Source: GCA-2733415 sp965178655
Lineage (GTDB): Bacteria; Bacteroidota; Bacteroidia; Flavobacteriales; Flavobacteriaceae
Reading direction: 5' to 3'
NCBI GenBank assembly: GCA_965178655.1
Contig: OZ238266.1
Coordinates: forward strand, 1,054,001 to 1,118,000
Length of the DNA stretch: 64,000 nucleotides
Shown: positions 42,984 through 51,940 of the stretch, piece by piece
Numbering within the stretch: position 1 is the stretch's first letter
Layout of the letters: every line of letters starts with the position of its first letter
Program-made: the position numbers and the translations under genes
Notes under the pieces: generated by a model
Database searches by the model: none
What the model saw: the letters and a program-made list of their open reading frames with translations, nothing else
Told to the model about the DNA's origin: nothing

Positions 42984-43985
42984 CTATTTTTCGGCAATTG
43001 CCGTAACAATTTTTGTTTCTAGCTCTTCCATTAATTCTGGATTATCTTTTAATAGGTTTTTAACCGCATCGCGTCCTTGTCCTAATTTAGTTTCTCCGTA
43101 ACTAAACCATGACCCACTTTTTTTAACGATATTAAACTCTACTCCTAAATCTATTATTTCTCCTACTTTAGAAATTCCTTCTCCATACATAATATCAAAT
43201 TCTGCCATTTGAAAAGGTGGGGCAACTTTGTTCTTTACAACTTTAACCCTTGTTTTATTTCCTATAACAGCACTGTCGGAATTTTTTATTTGTGTAGATC
43301 GTCTGATGTCTAGTCGTACCGAAGCATAAAACTTTAAGGCATTACCCCCTGTGGTTGTTTCTGGGTTACCAAACATTACACCAATTTTTTCACGCAATTG
43401 GTTAATGAATATTACCGTACAGTTAGATTTGTTTATGGCTCCTGTAAGTTTTCTTAGTGCTTGAGACATTAAACGTGCATGGAGTCCCATTTTAGAATCC
43501 CCCATTTCTCCTTCAATTTCACTTTTAGGCGTTAGTGCAGCAACCGAATCAACAACAACAATATCAATAGCTCCAGAACGGATTAAGTTCTCCGTAATTT
43601 CTAATGCTTGTTCTCCAAAATCTGGCTGAGACATGATTAAATTATCGACATCTACGCCTAATTTTTCAGCATAAAAACGATCAAAAGCGTGCTCTGCATC
43701 AATAAAAGCAGCGATACCTCCTTTTTTTTGTGCTTCTGCAATAGCATGTAACGTTAATGTTGTTTTACCAGAAGATTCTGGCCCGTATATTTCAACAACC
43801 CTTCCTCTTGGTAAACCGCCTACTCCTAAAGCCAAGTCTAAACCTAAAGACCCCGTAGAAATAGCATCTATCTCTTCCACAGGCTTATCACCCATTTTCA
43901 TAACAGCACCCTTACCGTATGTTTTATCTAATTTATCTAAAGTAAGCTTTAACGCTTTTAATTTTGCATCTTTCTCTGAACTCAT
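42984..43985 (-). CDS. recA: Recombinase RecA
   Basis: 333 residues. RecA forms filaments on single-stranded DNA for homologous recombination and repair. Visible: Walker A GPESSGKTT near residue 70, the MAW-like ALGVGGLPRGRVVEIYG, the catalytic Glu in AAFIDAEHAFD, Walker B DIVVVDSVAAL, loop L1/L2 segments (GEMGDSKMG and NQLREKIGVMFGNPETTTGG). The C-terminal acidic tail is short. A TACTTTAG promoter-like sequence lies at about 44012-44019 on the reverse strand. It is the enzyme that would act on the large direct repeats at 14.7-24.1 kb. Confidence 0.98.
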   Translation of the reverse strand: MSSEKDAKLKALKLTLDKLDKTYGKGAVMKMGDKPVEEIDAISTGSLGLDLALGVGGLPRGRVVEIYGPESSGKTTLTLHAIAEAQKKGGIAAFIDAEHAFDRFYAEKLGVDVDNLIMSQPDFGEQALEITENLIRSGAIDIVVVDSVAALTPKSEIEGEMGDSKMGLHARLMSQALRKLTGAINKSNCTVIFINQLREKIGVMFGNPETTTGGNALKFYASVRLDIRRSTQIKNSDSAVIGNKTRVKVVKNKVAPPFQMAEFDIMYGEGISKVGEIIDLGVEFNIVKKSGSWFSYGETKLGQGRDAVKNLLKDNPELMEELETKIVTAIAEK

Positions 43986-44452
43986 AACATCATATTTATT
44001 TAATACTGCTAAAGTACCATTTCTTTTTAAAAAACAATAGCAAGAATCAGAATCTAATATTACTATTTATAAATAGGACTTAGGAATGCTTTTTGATGTA
44101 CACTTAAACCCCCTAAGTCACTTGTTATGAGGTTTTTAATTTTTTGTGTTTTATACGGACACGCCAATACTTTAAACTTAGGTAGTGTTGTTTGTCATTG
44201 TAGACTAGATCACGGTTAGCTAAACTGTTTCTTTCTTATAATGATTGCATTATCATTATTTAAAAATAACAATAAATTAGCCATGAAAAGCGTTTTCACA
44301 GTACTATGAAAACGCTTTTTTATTTTTAACAACACCCTTCAAAATAATTAATGTATCTTTACCGCTACGGCTATTTTTAGCGTGACAAACACCTAAAAAA
44401 TACGCTTATTTTTTAACGAATTTTCAGCCTTTAAGAAGGCACTATATATATT
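43986..44452. other. 467-base intergenic region, recA to ricT
   Basis: Holds the recA promoter side and the ricT leader. The only clear structure is the strong forward-oriented hairpin at 44286-44321. A 30-codon frame at 44127 (MRFLIFCVL start) is possible but unsupported. No known riboswitch or tRNA is recognised. Confidence 0.5.
44286..44321 (+). terminator. Orphan terminator hairpin
   Basis: A 13-bp perfect stem (44286-44298 with 44307-44319, aaaagcgttttca / tgaaaacgctttt), then a T-run. No annotated forward gene precedes it: the nearest gene upstream, recA, is on the other strand. It may end an unrecognised short transcript. Confidence 0.6.
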
Positions 44453-45781
44453 ATGGCTTGTAGTAATTGTGGCACAGGAAGCGACGGAAAACCTAAAGGA
44501 TGTAAAAGTAACGGAACATGTGCAACGGATAGTTGCAATAAACTTACTGTTTTTGACTGGTTATCTAACATGAATTTACCAAACGGACAAGAACCGTTTA
44601 ATTGCATTGAAGTCCGTTTTAAAAACGGACGAAAAGGATATTATAAAAACACCGAAAAACTTACCCTTTCTATAGGAGATGTTGTAGCCACCGAAGTCTC
44701 TCCCGGACATGACGTTGGTATGGTTACCCTTACCGGAGAACTTGTAAAAGTTCAAATGAAAAAAAAGAAAGTTAGACTTGACAGTGAAGATGTAAAGAAG
44801 GTTTATAGAAAAGCTACTCAAAAAGACATTGACATTTGGACAAAAGCCAGAGACAGAGAAGAACCAATGAAAGTTCGTGCCAGACAATTGGCAATTGACC
44901 TTTCATTAAAGATGAAAATCTCAGATATTGAGTTTCAAGGAGATGCCTCTAAAGCAACTTTTTATTATACCGCAGAAGAACGTGTAGATTTCAGAGAGCT
45001 AATTAAGGCTTTTGCAAAAGAATTTAGTATCCGTATTGAAATGCGCCAGATTGGACTAAGGCAAGAAGCTGCTAGGCTTGGCGGTATTGGTTCTTGCGGA
45101 CGAGAATTATGCTGCTCTACTTGGCTAACCGATTTTAGATCTGTAAGCACCTCAGCAGCACGATACCAGCAACTATCATTAAACCCACAAAAACTAGCAG
45201 GACAATGTGGTAAGCTTAAATGCTGTTTAAACTATGAACTTGATGCCTACCTTGATGCTCTAAAAGAGTTTCCTGATAAAAACGTAAAGCTCAAAACCAA
45301 AAAAGGAACGGCTGTTTCTCAAAAAACAGATATTTTCAAAGGTCTTATATGGTTTGCTTATGAAGGGGAATGGATGAACTGGCATAAAATAACAACTACT
45401 GATGCCAATGCTATTATTGCTGAAAATAAAAAAGGAAACGTTGTAGCCAGTTTAGAAGACTACGCTTCGAAACTTATTGAAGAAGAAGTTGTAGAGTTTG
45501 AAAATGTGGTAGGTCAAGATAGTTTAACGCGTTTTGACAAACCAAAAAACAAACGTAAAAAACAGCAAAATAAAAACCATCGTAAGCCAGGGAACAACAA
45601 ACCTGCAAATCAAAAAGGAAACCAAAAGCCACCTCAAGCAAAAAATGGTGGTCATAAAAAACCAGGAGAAAAAAACAATAAGCAAGGAGAAAAAGGGAAA
45701 CGTCCACAAAATAAAAGACGCCCTAATAACCGAAAAAATAACGGGCCTAAAAAAGAAAGTCCTACCCCGAAAGATGCGTAG
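44453..45781 (+). CDS. ricT: RicT/YaaT-like PSP1 domain protein
   Basis: 442 residues. The PSP1 C-terminal domain (residues ~120-260) shows VRARQLAIDLSLKMKI, KATFYYTAEERVDFRELI and two Cys clusters, GSCGRELCCSTW and CGKLKCCLNYEL. In Bacillus the RicAFT complex carries iron-sulphur clusters and influences RNase Y and sporulation signalling; the flavobacterial role is unknown. Two extensions are notable: an N-terminal Cys-rich segment with five cysteines (C3, C6, C17, C23, C28), and a C-terminal tail of about 80 residues that is almost only Lys, Asn, Gln, Pro and Gly. First gene of ricT-gldH-PBP1A, overlapping gldH by eight bases. Confidence 0.88.
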   Translation: MACSNCGTGSDGKPKGCKSNGTCATDSCNKLTVFDWLSNMNLPNGQEPFNCIEVRFKNGRKGYYKNTEKLTLSIGDVVATEVSPGHDVGMVTLTGELVKVQMKKKKVRLDSEDVKKVYRKATQKDIDIWTKARDREEPMKVRARQLAIDLSLKMKISDIEFQGDASKATFYYTAEERVDFRELIKAFAKEFSIRIEMRQIGLRQEAARLGGIGSCGRELCCSTWLTDFRSVSTSAARYQQLSLNPQKLAGQCGKLKCCLNYELDAYLDALKEFPDKNVKLKTKKGTAVSQKTDIFKGLIWFAYEGEWMNWHKITTTDANAIIAENKKGNVVASLEDYASKLIEEEVVEFENVVGQDSLTRFDKPKNKRKKQQNKNHRKPGNNKPANQKGNQKPPQAKNGGHKKPGEKNNKQGEKGKRPQNKRRPNNRKNNGPKKESPTPKDA

Positions 45782-46256
45782 TTTTTTATTACTTTTAATT
45801 ATTTCTATGGCTGTATCTTGTAACTCAAAACAAGTTGCAAGCAATCACATTGCTATACCTACAGCTTGGGGAAAACACAATGCTATTCCCTTTAATTTTA
45901 AAGCACCAGACAGCACACAGCCATATAATTTGTTTTTTACGGTTAGAAATACAAATGCATACGAATTTAGCAATCTATTCGTTATTACTACACTAAAAAG
46001 TCCACAACAAAACACTACTGTAGACACTTTAGAGTATGAAATGGCTGCCCCTAATGGGAAATGGCTAGGTGATGGTTTTTTAGAAGCAAAAGAACATAAA
46101 TTGTGGTATAAAGAACAATTTATATTTCCACAAAACGGAACATACACCCTCACTGTTGAACACGCCATGAGAGAAAACGGAAGCGTTTTAGGAGTGTCTA
46201 ATTTAAAAGGAATTATTGAACTAGGCTTTAGTATAGAACATACAAAAACACACTAA
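45774..46256 (+). CDS. gldH: Gliding motility lipoprotein GldH
   Basis: 160 residues. The signal peptide ends at a lipobox-like MAVSC (Cys 14). The mature protein has the GldH pattern: a beta-rich body with YNLFFTVRNTNAYEFSNLFV, the DTLEYEMAAPNGKWLG block and a final EHAMRENGSVLGVSNLKGIIELG. GldH is required for gliding in Flavobacterium johnsoniae and is associated with the T9SS/gliding apparatus. The frame stays open upstream to 45534 inside ricT, but the lipoprotein signal fixes the start at 45774. It overlaps ricT by eight bases and shares TAATG with the downstream gene, so all three are translationally coupled. Confidence 0.93.
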   Translation: MRSFLLLLIISMAVSCNSKQVASNHIAIPTAWGKHNAIPFNFKAPDSTQPYNLFFTVRNTNAYEFSNLFVITTLKSPQQNTTVDTLEYEMAAPNGKWLGDGFLEAKEHKLWYKEQFIFPQNGTYTLTVEHAMRENGSVLGVSNLKGIIELGFSIEHTKTH

Positions 46257-48568
46257 TGGCAAAGAAAAAATCACGTAAAAATAATAATTGGACTTACATT
46301 AAATGGTTCTGGAGCCTGTTCTTTTTAGGAATAGCAGGTATCGCACTTCCGTTTGTACTTGCTGCAATAGGAGCGCTAGGCGACATGCCAGATCATACCG
46401 TTTTAGAAAACCCTGAAACTAATCTTGCATCAGAAATTATTAGCAGTGATCATAAAACACTTGGTAAGTTTTACTTAAACGACAACAGAACCCCTGTTCA
46501 TTTTAACGACCTCTCAAAACATCTTGTAGACAACCTTGTAGCAACCGAAGATGAACGCTTTTACTCCCACTCCGGAATTGACTTTAGAAGAACTATTAGC
46601 GCCATTATTCAAATGGGTAAAAGAGGTGGTGGTAGTACCATTACCCAACAAGTAGCAAAATTATTGTTTACTGTACAGGAAAGACGAAGTTCTTCTTTTA
46701 AACGATTGCTTCAAAAATTTAAAGAGTATATTATTGCCATACGTTTAGAGCGTCAGTACACCAAGCAAGAAATCATAACCATGTATTATAACATTTATGA
46801 TTTTGGTAACAATGGTGATGGTATTCGCTCTGCAGCACGTATTTATTTCGGAAAAGAACCTATAGATATTGATTCTGAAGAAGCAGCAATGCTTGTAGGT
46901 ATGTTTAAAAACTCTACCCTATATAATCCGGTTAGAAATCCTGTAGGAGTAACCAACAGACGTAATGTAGTATACAAGCAAATGCACCGTAACAACATTA
47001 TTACACTGGCCGAAAAAGATTCGCTACAAAAACTACCTTTAAAATTAAACCTACATCCTGAAACACATAATGCAGGATTGGCTACTTATTTTAGAGAGCA
47101 CCTCCGTAAACAAATGAAATCATGGATTAAAAATAATCCTAAAAATGACAACGGAGAACGCTATAACTTATATCAGGATGGATTAAAAATTTATGTTACC
47201 ATAGACGCTCGTATGCAAGCATTTGCAGAAGAAGCCGTGTCTAAACACATGAAAAACCTGCAACAAGAATTTGACAAACAAAACAAACAAAACAAAACAG
47301 CACCTTTTAGAGAACTTACCAAAGCAGAGGTAAAAAAACTGCTTAAAACTGCTATGCGTCGTTCTGAACGTTATAGAGTATACACCAAAGAACTCGGAAA
47401 AACAGCTAAAGAAGCGTATGCCTCCTTTGATGTTCCTAAAAAAATGCGTGTATTTTCATGGAATGGAGAAATTGACACCATTATGACTCCTAAAGACTCC
47501 ATGTTGTACTACAAAAAATTCTTACGAACTGGTATGATGGCTATGGAGCCACAAACCGGACATATAAAAGCCTGGGTAGGTGGTATTAACCACAAATATT
47601 TTAAGTTTGATCATGTAAAACAAGGTAAACGACAAGTAGGCTCTACTTTTAAGCCCTTTGTGTATGCAACCGCTATTGACCAACTAAAGTTATCGCCCTG
47701 TGATTCTTTACCGGATGCTTATTTCTGTGTTCCTGAAGGGAGACACGGCAATCTAAAGGATTGGTGTCCTAAAAATTCTAGCGGAAAATACCGTGGAATG
47801 ATTTCACTAAATGCTGCATTAGCCAATTCTGTAAATACCATTTCCGCAAGATTGATGGACAAAGTAGGTCCTAAAAACATTGTGCAAATGGCACACAATT
47901 TAGGTATTAAAAGCAACGTGCCTGAATACCCTTCTATTGCATTAGGAACACCTGAATTGAGTGTTCATGAAATGGTAAATGCGTATAGCACACTTGCCAA
48001 TATGGGGCAATATATTAGCCCTACAATCATTACCCGTATTGAAGACAAAAACGGTACTGTTTTATTTCAGCATATTCCCGAAACAAAAGATGTGCTTAGT
48101 AAAGAATCTGCCTACGTAACCTTAAAATTAATGGAAGGTGTTACCAAATTTGGTTCTGGACAACGATTAAGAACTTCTAAAAATAAATGGAACCCATTAT
48201 ACACCAAAAAACTTATTACCGGACACCCTTATAAGTTTGAAAATGATATCGCCGGAAAAACAGGAACTACACAAAATAATTCTGACGGATGGTTTATGGG
48301 CGCTGTACCAAATCTAGTAACTGGAGTATGGGTAGGTGCTGAAGATAGGGCGGTACATTTTAACACCACTCTATACGGACAAGGCGCTACAATGGCGCTA
48401 CCTATTTGGGCTCAATTTATGAAAAGCTGTTATAGCAATGAAGATATTGGCATCTCTAGCGAGCCTTTTAAAGCGCCAGACCAAATCTCTATTGCAGTAG
48501 ATTGCGAAAAAACAGGTGAAGAAGCTACTGTAGAGGACATTGAAAATCCTGACTTTTCAGATTACTAA
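46256..48568 (+). CDS. mrcA: Class A penicillin-binding protein (PBP1A-like)
   Basis: 770 residues. A short cytoplasmic basic tail, one membrane helix (LFFLGIAGIALPFVLAAIGAL) and two catalytic domains. The glycosyltransferase has the catalytic Glu in VATEDERFYSHSGID and the GGGSTITQQVAK motif. The transpeptidase has the nucleophile in VGSTFKPF (S-x-x-K written STFK), SVN in ALANSVNTIS and KTG in AGKTGTTQNNSDGWF. It polymerises and crosslinks peptidoglycan at the cell surface. It starts on the TAATG overlap with the gldH stop. An insert of about 90 basic residues (KQNKQNKTAPFRELTKAEVKK region) separates the domains, as in other Bacteroidota. Confidence 0.95.
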   Translation: MAKKKSRKNNNWTYIKWFWSLFFLGIAGIALPFVLAAIGALGDMPDHTVLENPETNLASEIISSDHKTLGKFYLNDNRTPVHFNDLSKHLVDNLVATEDERFYSHSGIDFRRTISAIIQMGKRGGGSTITQQVAKLLFTVQERRSSSFKRLLQKFKEYIIAIRLERQYTKQEIITMYYNIYDFGNNGDGIRSAARIYFGKEPIDIDSEEAAMLVGMFKNSTLYNPVRNPVGVTNRRNVVYKQMHRNNIITLAEKDSLQKLPLKLNLHPETHNAGLATYFREHLRKQMKSWIKNNPKNDNGERYNLYQDGLKIYVTIDARMQAFAEEAVSKHMKNLQQEFDKQNKQNKTAPFRELTKAEVKKLLKTAMRRSERYRVYTKELGKTAKEAYASFDVPKKMRVFSWNGEIDTIMTPKDSMLYYKKFLRTGMMAMEPQTGHIKAWVGGINHKYFKFDHVKQGKRQVGSTFKPFVYATAIDQLKLSPCDSLPDAYFCVPEGRHGNLKDWCPKNSSGKYRGMISLNAALANSVNTISARLMDKVGPKNIVQMAHNLGIKSNVPEYPSIALGTPELSVHEMVNAYSTLANMGQYISPTIITRIEDKNGTVLFQHIPETKDVLSKESAYVTLKLMEGVTKFGSGQRLRTSKNKWNPLYTKKLITGHPYKFENDIAGKTGTTQNNSDGWFMGAVPNLVTGVWVGAEDRAVHFNTTLYGQGATMALPIWAQFMKSCYSNEDIGISSEPFKAPDQISIAVDCEKTGEEATVEDIENPDFSDY

Positions 48569-48580
48569 AATATTTTATTT

Positions 48581-49282
48581 ATGATTACAAAAACTGTACA
48601 AAATGTAACCGATGCACTACAAGGTGTTCAAGATAACATGACCCTCATGCTAGGTGGATTTGGCCTTTGTGGTATTCCTGAAAATAGCATTGCAGAACTC
48701 GTTAAAAAGAAAGTAAACAATATTACTTGCATATCAAACAATGCAGGTGTTGATGACTTCGGATTAGGACTGCTATTACAGGGTAAGCAAATCAAAAAAA
48801 TGATTTCGTCTTATGTTGGTGAAAATGATGAATTTGAACGACAAATGCTTTCCGGAGAATTAGAAGTAGAACTTACACCGCAAGGTACCTTAGCTGAAAA
48901 ATGTAGAGCTGCACAAGCAGGAATCCCTGCCTTTTTTACTCCTGCCGGATATGGAACAGAAGTTGCCCAAGGCAAAGAAGTGCGCGAGTTTAATGGAAAA
49001 ATGCACATTTTAGAGCATGCCTTTAAAGCCGATTTTGCTATTGTAAAAGCATGGAAAGGAGACACTGCCGGAAATTTAATTTTTAAAGGAACCGCTCGTA
49101 ACTTTAACCCTTGTATGTGTGGGGCTGCTAAAATAACCGTTGCTGAAGTAGAAGAATTAGTTCCAGCAGGCACATTAGATCCTAATGAGATACATGTACC
49201 CGGAATATTTGTGCAACGTATTTTTAAAGGTAGCACTTACGAAAAAAGAATTGAGCAACGTACAATCAGACAAAAACAGTAA
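48581..49282 (+). CDS. scoA: 3-oxoacid CoA-transferase, subunit A
   Basis: 233 residues, the alpha subunit of a family I CoA transferase. Visible: the CoA-binding GGFGLCGIPENSI near residue 26, FFTPAGYGTEVAQGKE and GNLIFKGTARNFNPCMCGAAK. Together with the next gene it moves CoA from succinyl-CoA to acetoacetate or a related acid, for ketone-body or branched-chain catabolism. It begins 12 bases after the PBP gene and has no obvious separate promoter, so it may be the fourth gene of the ricT-gldH-PBP operon, an odd mix of functions. Confidence 0.92.
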   Translation: MITKTVQNVTDALQGVQDNMTLMLGGFGLCGIPENSIAELVKKKVNNITCISNNAGVDDFGLGLLLQGKQIKKMISSYVGENDEFERQMLSGELEVELTPQGTLAEKCRAAQAGIPAFFTPAGYGTEVAQGKEVREFNGKMHILEHAFKADFAIVKAWKGDTAGNLIFKGTARNFNPCMCGAAKITVAEVEELVPAGTLDPNEIHVPGIFVQRIFKGSTYEKRIEQRTIRQKQ

Positions 49283-49284
49283 TT

Positions 49285-49941
49285 ATGTTAGACAAAACAG
49301 GTATCGCAAAACGTATTGCTAAAGAACTTAAAAACGGGTATTTTGTAAACCTAGGTATCGGAATTCCTACCTTAGTTGCAAACTATATTCCTAATGGTAT
49401 TGATGTAGAATTTCAGAGTGAAAACGGTGTGCTAGGAATGGGACCCTTTCCTTTTGAAGGCGAAGAAGATGCAGATATTATTAACGCAGGTAAACAAACC
49501 ATTACCACGCTTGAAGGTGCTAGTTTTTTTGATTCCGCAACCAGCTTTGCAATGATTAGAGGGCAACATGTAGACCTTACTATTTTAGGCGCTATGGAAG
49601 TTTCTGAAAACGGCGATATTGCCAACTGGAAAATACCCGGAAAAATGGTAAAAGGTATGGGTGGCGCTATGGATTTGGTAGCCTCTGCAGAAAATATTAT
49701 TGTTGCCATGATGCATACCAATAAAAAAGGAGAGTCTAAACTTCTTAAAAACTGCTCACTACCCCTTACAGGAGTTGGCTGTGTTAAAAAAATAGTAACC
49801 AACCTTGCGGTATTAGAAGTAACAACTGCTGGGTTTAAATTGCTTGAACGTGCTCCTGGAGTTAGCGTAGAAGTCATTCAACAATCCACCGAAGGGACTC
49901 TTATTATTGAAAGTGATATACCAGAAATGGATTTGATATAA
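49285..49941 (+). CDS. scoB: 3-oxoacid CoA-transferase, subunit B
   Basis: 218 residues, the beta subunit. The catalytic glutamate lies in FQSENGVLGMG (near residue 50). VNLGIGIPTLVANYI, MKGMGGAMDLV (written MVKGMGGAMDLV) and the PLTGVGCVKKIVTNLAV block are standard. It starts three bases after the scoA stop codon, so the subunits are translated together in a one-to-one ratio. A weak hairpin follows at 49964-49989. Confidence 0.93.
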   Translation: MLDKTGIAKRIAKELKNGYFVNLGIGIPTLVANYIPNGIDVEFQSENGVLGMGPFPFEGEEDADIINAGKQTITTLEGASFFDSATSFAMIRGQHVDLTILGAMEVSENGDIANWKIPGKMVKGMGGAMDLVASAENIIVAMMHTNKKGESKLLKNCSLPLTGVGCVKKIVTNLAVLEVTTAGFKLLERAPGVSVEVIQQSTEGTLIIESDIPEMDLI

Positions 49942-49963
49942 TATTTTAAAGAATTTTAAAAGC

Positions 49964-49989
49964 AAGGCTATCTGAAAAGGTAGCCTTTT
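49964..49989 (+). terminator. Weak terminator after scoB
   Basis: Stem aaggcta / tagcctt with a 10-base loop and four T residues. Modest strength. Confidence 0.5.
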
Positions 49990-50050
49990 GTGATTAAACC
50001 TTAATTATGTAAGATGCTGAAAACAAACCTAATTCAAAGTATCCTTATTC

Positions 50051-51736
50051 TTAGTCTATCCCTTTAGGAATAGCATCAATTAATGTTTTTGTATAAGCAG
50101 ATGCTGGGTTTTCATATATGGCATCGGCCTCTCCTATTTCTGCAATTTCACCTTTATCCATTACCAGTAGTTGATCACTCATATACTTAACCACTGCCAA
50201 GTCATGAGAAATAAAAATATAGCTAAATCCAAATTTCTCTTTTAGTTCATTTAACAAATTTAACACCTGTGCCTGTACCGAGATATCTAATGCCGATACT
50301 GATTCGTCGCAAATAATTAATTTTGGATTTACTGCAATAGTACGAGCAATACCTATACGCTGCCGTTGGCCGCCAGAAAACTCATGGGGGAATCTATAAA
50401 AGTGAGATTCTTCCAAACCAACCCGTTTTAGCAGTGCCATTGTTTTTTGTTTTCGTTCCGCAGCATTAGCATATAACTTATGCACCTTCATAGGCTCCAT
50501 TATAGCCTCACCTACAGGAATTCTTGGGTTTAACGATGAGTATGGATCCTGGAATATCAATTGAATCTCTTTTCGCAAGCTTCGCAATGTTTTTTTAGTA
50601 CATTTTGTAATATCCATCCCCTTATAAAACACCTCTCCTTCGCTTGCTTTATCTAATTGTAAAATCACATTCCCTAAGGTAGATTTACCACACCCAGACT
50701 CTCCTACTAACCCCAATGTTTCTCCTTCATACACCTCAAAACTAACTTTATTTACGGCCTTAAAAAGTTTCCCTTTTGAAAACAAGCCGCTTTTTGTAAC
50801 ATATACCTTACTAACATTATTAACACGTAGTAAGGGTAAAGAAGCATACATTTTTTTATGACGATTAGTACGTTCTAATAATGAAATACTTGTGTTTTGA
50901 ACCGTATCTAACAGGTAGTCCTTTATTGTAGGCAACACCTTTAATCGTTCTGTAACAGATGGCCGGGCGGCTAACAAAGCTTTGGTATATTCTTCTTTCG
51001 GATTCTTAAAAAGGGTTACAACAGGTCCTTCTTCTATAATTTTACCTTTATACATTACTACAACCCTGTCGGCAATTTCAGAAACTAAAGATAAATCATG
51101 AGAAATAAAAACAATACTCATTCCTGTCTCTTGTTGTATGCTTTTTAACAATAGTATAATCTCTTTCTGAACCGTTACATCTAATGCTGTAGTAGGTTCA
51201 TCTGCAATAAGCACATCTGGCTTACATGCAATTGCCATAGCAATCATAACCCGCTGTTTTTGTCCGCCAGAGAGTTGATGTGGATATTTTTGAAATATTG
51301 TTTCAGGAAAAGGCAGCAATACTTTTTCAAACAAAGACATCACTTCTGCTTTAGCAGCTGTTTTAGACAAATTCAAATGCAATTCTAATACTTCTGAGAC
51401 TTGCTCGCCACATGTAATTGACGGATTTAAAGACGTCATTGGCTCTTGAAAAATCATAGCAATTTTACAACCCCTAATGCACTGAAACTCTTTTTCGGAA
51501 TAACTCAATATATTAGCGCCATTATACCAAATTTCTCCCGAAGGAAACAAGGTTTGCTTTGCTGGTAATAAACCCAAAACTGCCAATGACGACACTGATT
51601 TACCTGAGCCAGACTCCCCTACAATTCCTAAAATTTCATTTTTTTTTAATTGATAGGACACATTGTATAGTACAGGAGAAACGCCTTGGTGATTTTTAAA
51701 AGATATAGAAAGGTTTTTCAGAGCTAATACATTCAT
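50051..51736 (-). CDS. Fused dipeptide/oligopeptide ABC transporter ATPase
   Basis: 561 residues with two complete ATPase domains in one chain, equivalent to DppD and DppF. Domain 1 (to ~residue 255) has Walker A GESGSGKSV, signature LSGGQKQR and Walker B VLIADEPTTALD. Domain 2 (~residues 295-555) has GESGCGKST, FSGGQRQR and LIICDESVSALD. C-terminal oligopeptide-type extensions follow each. Such fused ATPases power import of peptides, murein peptides, glutathione or nickel. No permease or binding protein is next to it, so the substrate is unknown. Monocistronic, convergent with scoB. Confidence 0.92.
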   Translation of the reverse strand: MNVLALKNLSISFKNHQGVSPVLYNVSYQLKKNEILGIVGESGSGKSVSSLAVLGLLPAKQTLFPSGEIWYNGANILSYSEKEFQCIRGCKIAMIFQEPMTSLNPSITCGEQVSEVLELHLNLSKTAAKAEVMSLFEKVLLPFPETIFQKYPHQLSGGQKQRVMIAMAIACKPDVLIADEPTTALDVTVQKEIILLLKSIQQETGMSIVFISHDLSLVSEIADRVVVMYKGKIIEEGPVVTLFKNPKEEYTKALLAARPSVTERLKVLPTIKDYLLDTVQNTSISLLERTNRHKKMYASLPLLRVNNVSKVYVTKSGLFSKGKLFKAVNKVSFEVYEGETLGLVGESGCGKSTLGNVILQLDKASEGEVFYKGMDITKCTKKTLRSLRKEIQLIFQDPYSSLNPRIPVGEAIMEPMKVHKLYANAAERKQKTMALLKRVGLEESHFYRFPHEFSGGQRQRIGIARTIAVNPKLIICDESVSALDISVQAQVLNLLNELKEKFGFSYIFISHDLAVVKYMSDQLLVMDKGEIAEIGEADAIYENPASAYTKTLIDAIPKGID

Positions 51737-51892
51737 ATGAGCAATATACTATAATTATTCAAAAAGGCGCTGATTGACTAATAGGATTTTATATATAAAA
51801 ACCGATAACTAACTAAGTATTAAAAGGCTATAAAACTCCGTTGATACACTGTGCTTTTTCGCGATATAGTTATGTAAGCAATTATTTTTTAG

Positions 51893-51900
51893 TATATTTG
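51893..51900 (+). promoter_or_regulatory. -7 element of the subtilase gene
   Basis: TATATTTG, a perfect consensus match, 41 bases before the ATG. Confidence 0.6.
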
Positions 51901-51940
51901 AGACCTATTTTTATATTTAACATCCCAAACCATAAATTAT

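Noticed and set aside
44127..44219. Small 30-codon peptide gene upstream of ricT
   Set aside because: No promoter, no ribosome-binding signal and no recognisable composition; such frames occur by chance in this AT-rich DNA.
45534..45773. N-terminal extension of GldH back into ricT
   Set aside because: It would put about 80 basic residues before a perfect lipoprotein signal peptide. The lipobox fixes the start at 45774.
49413..49877. Open frame antisense to scoB (154 codons)
   Set aside because: Fully inside a well-supported gene; no recognisable domain.
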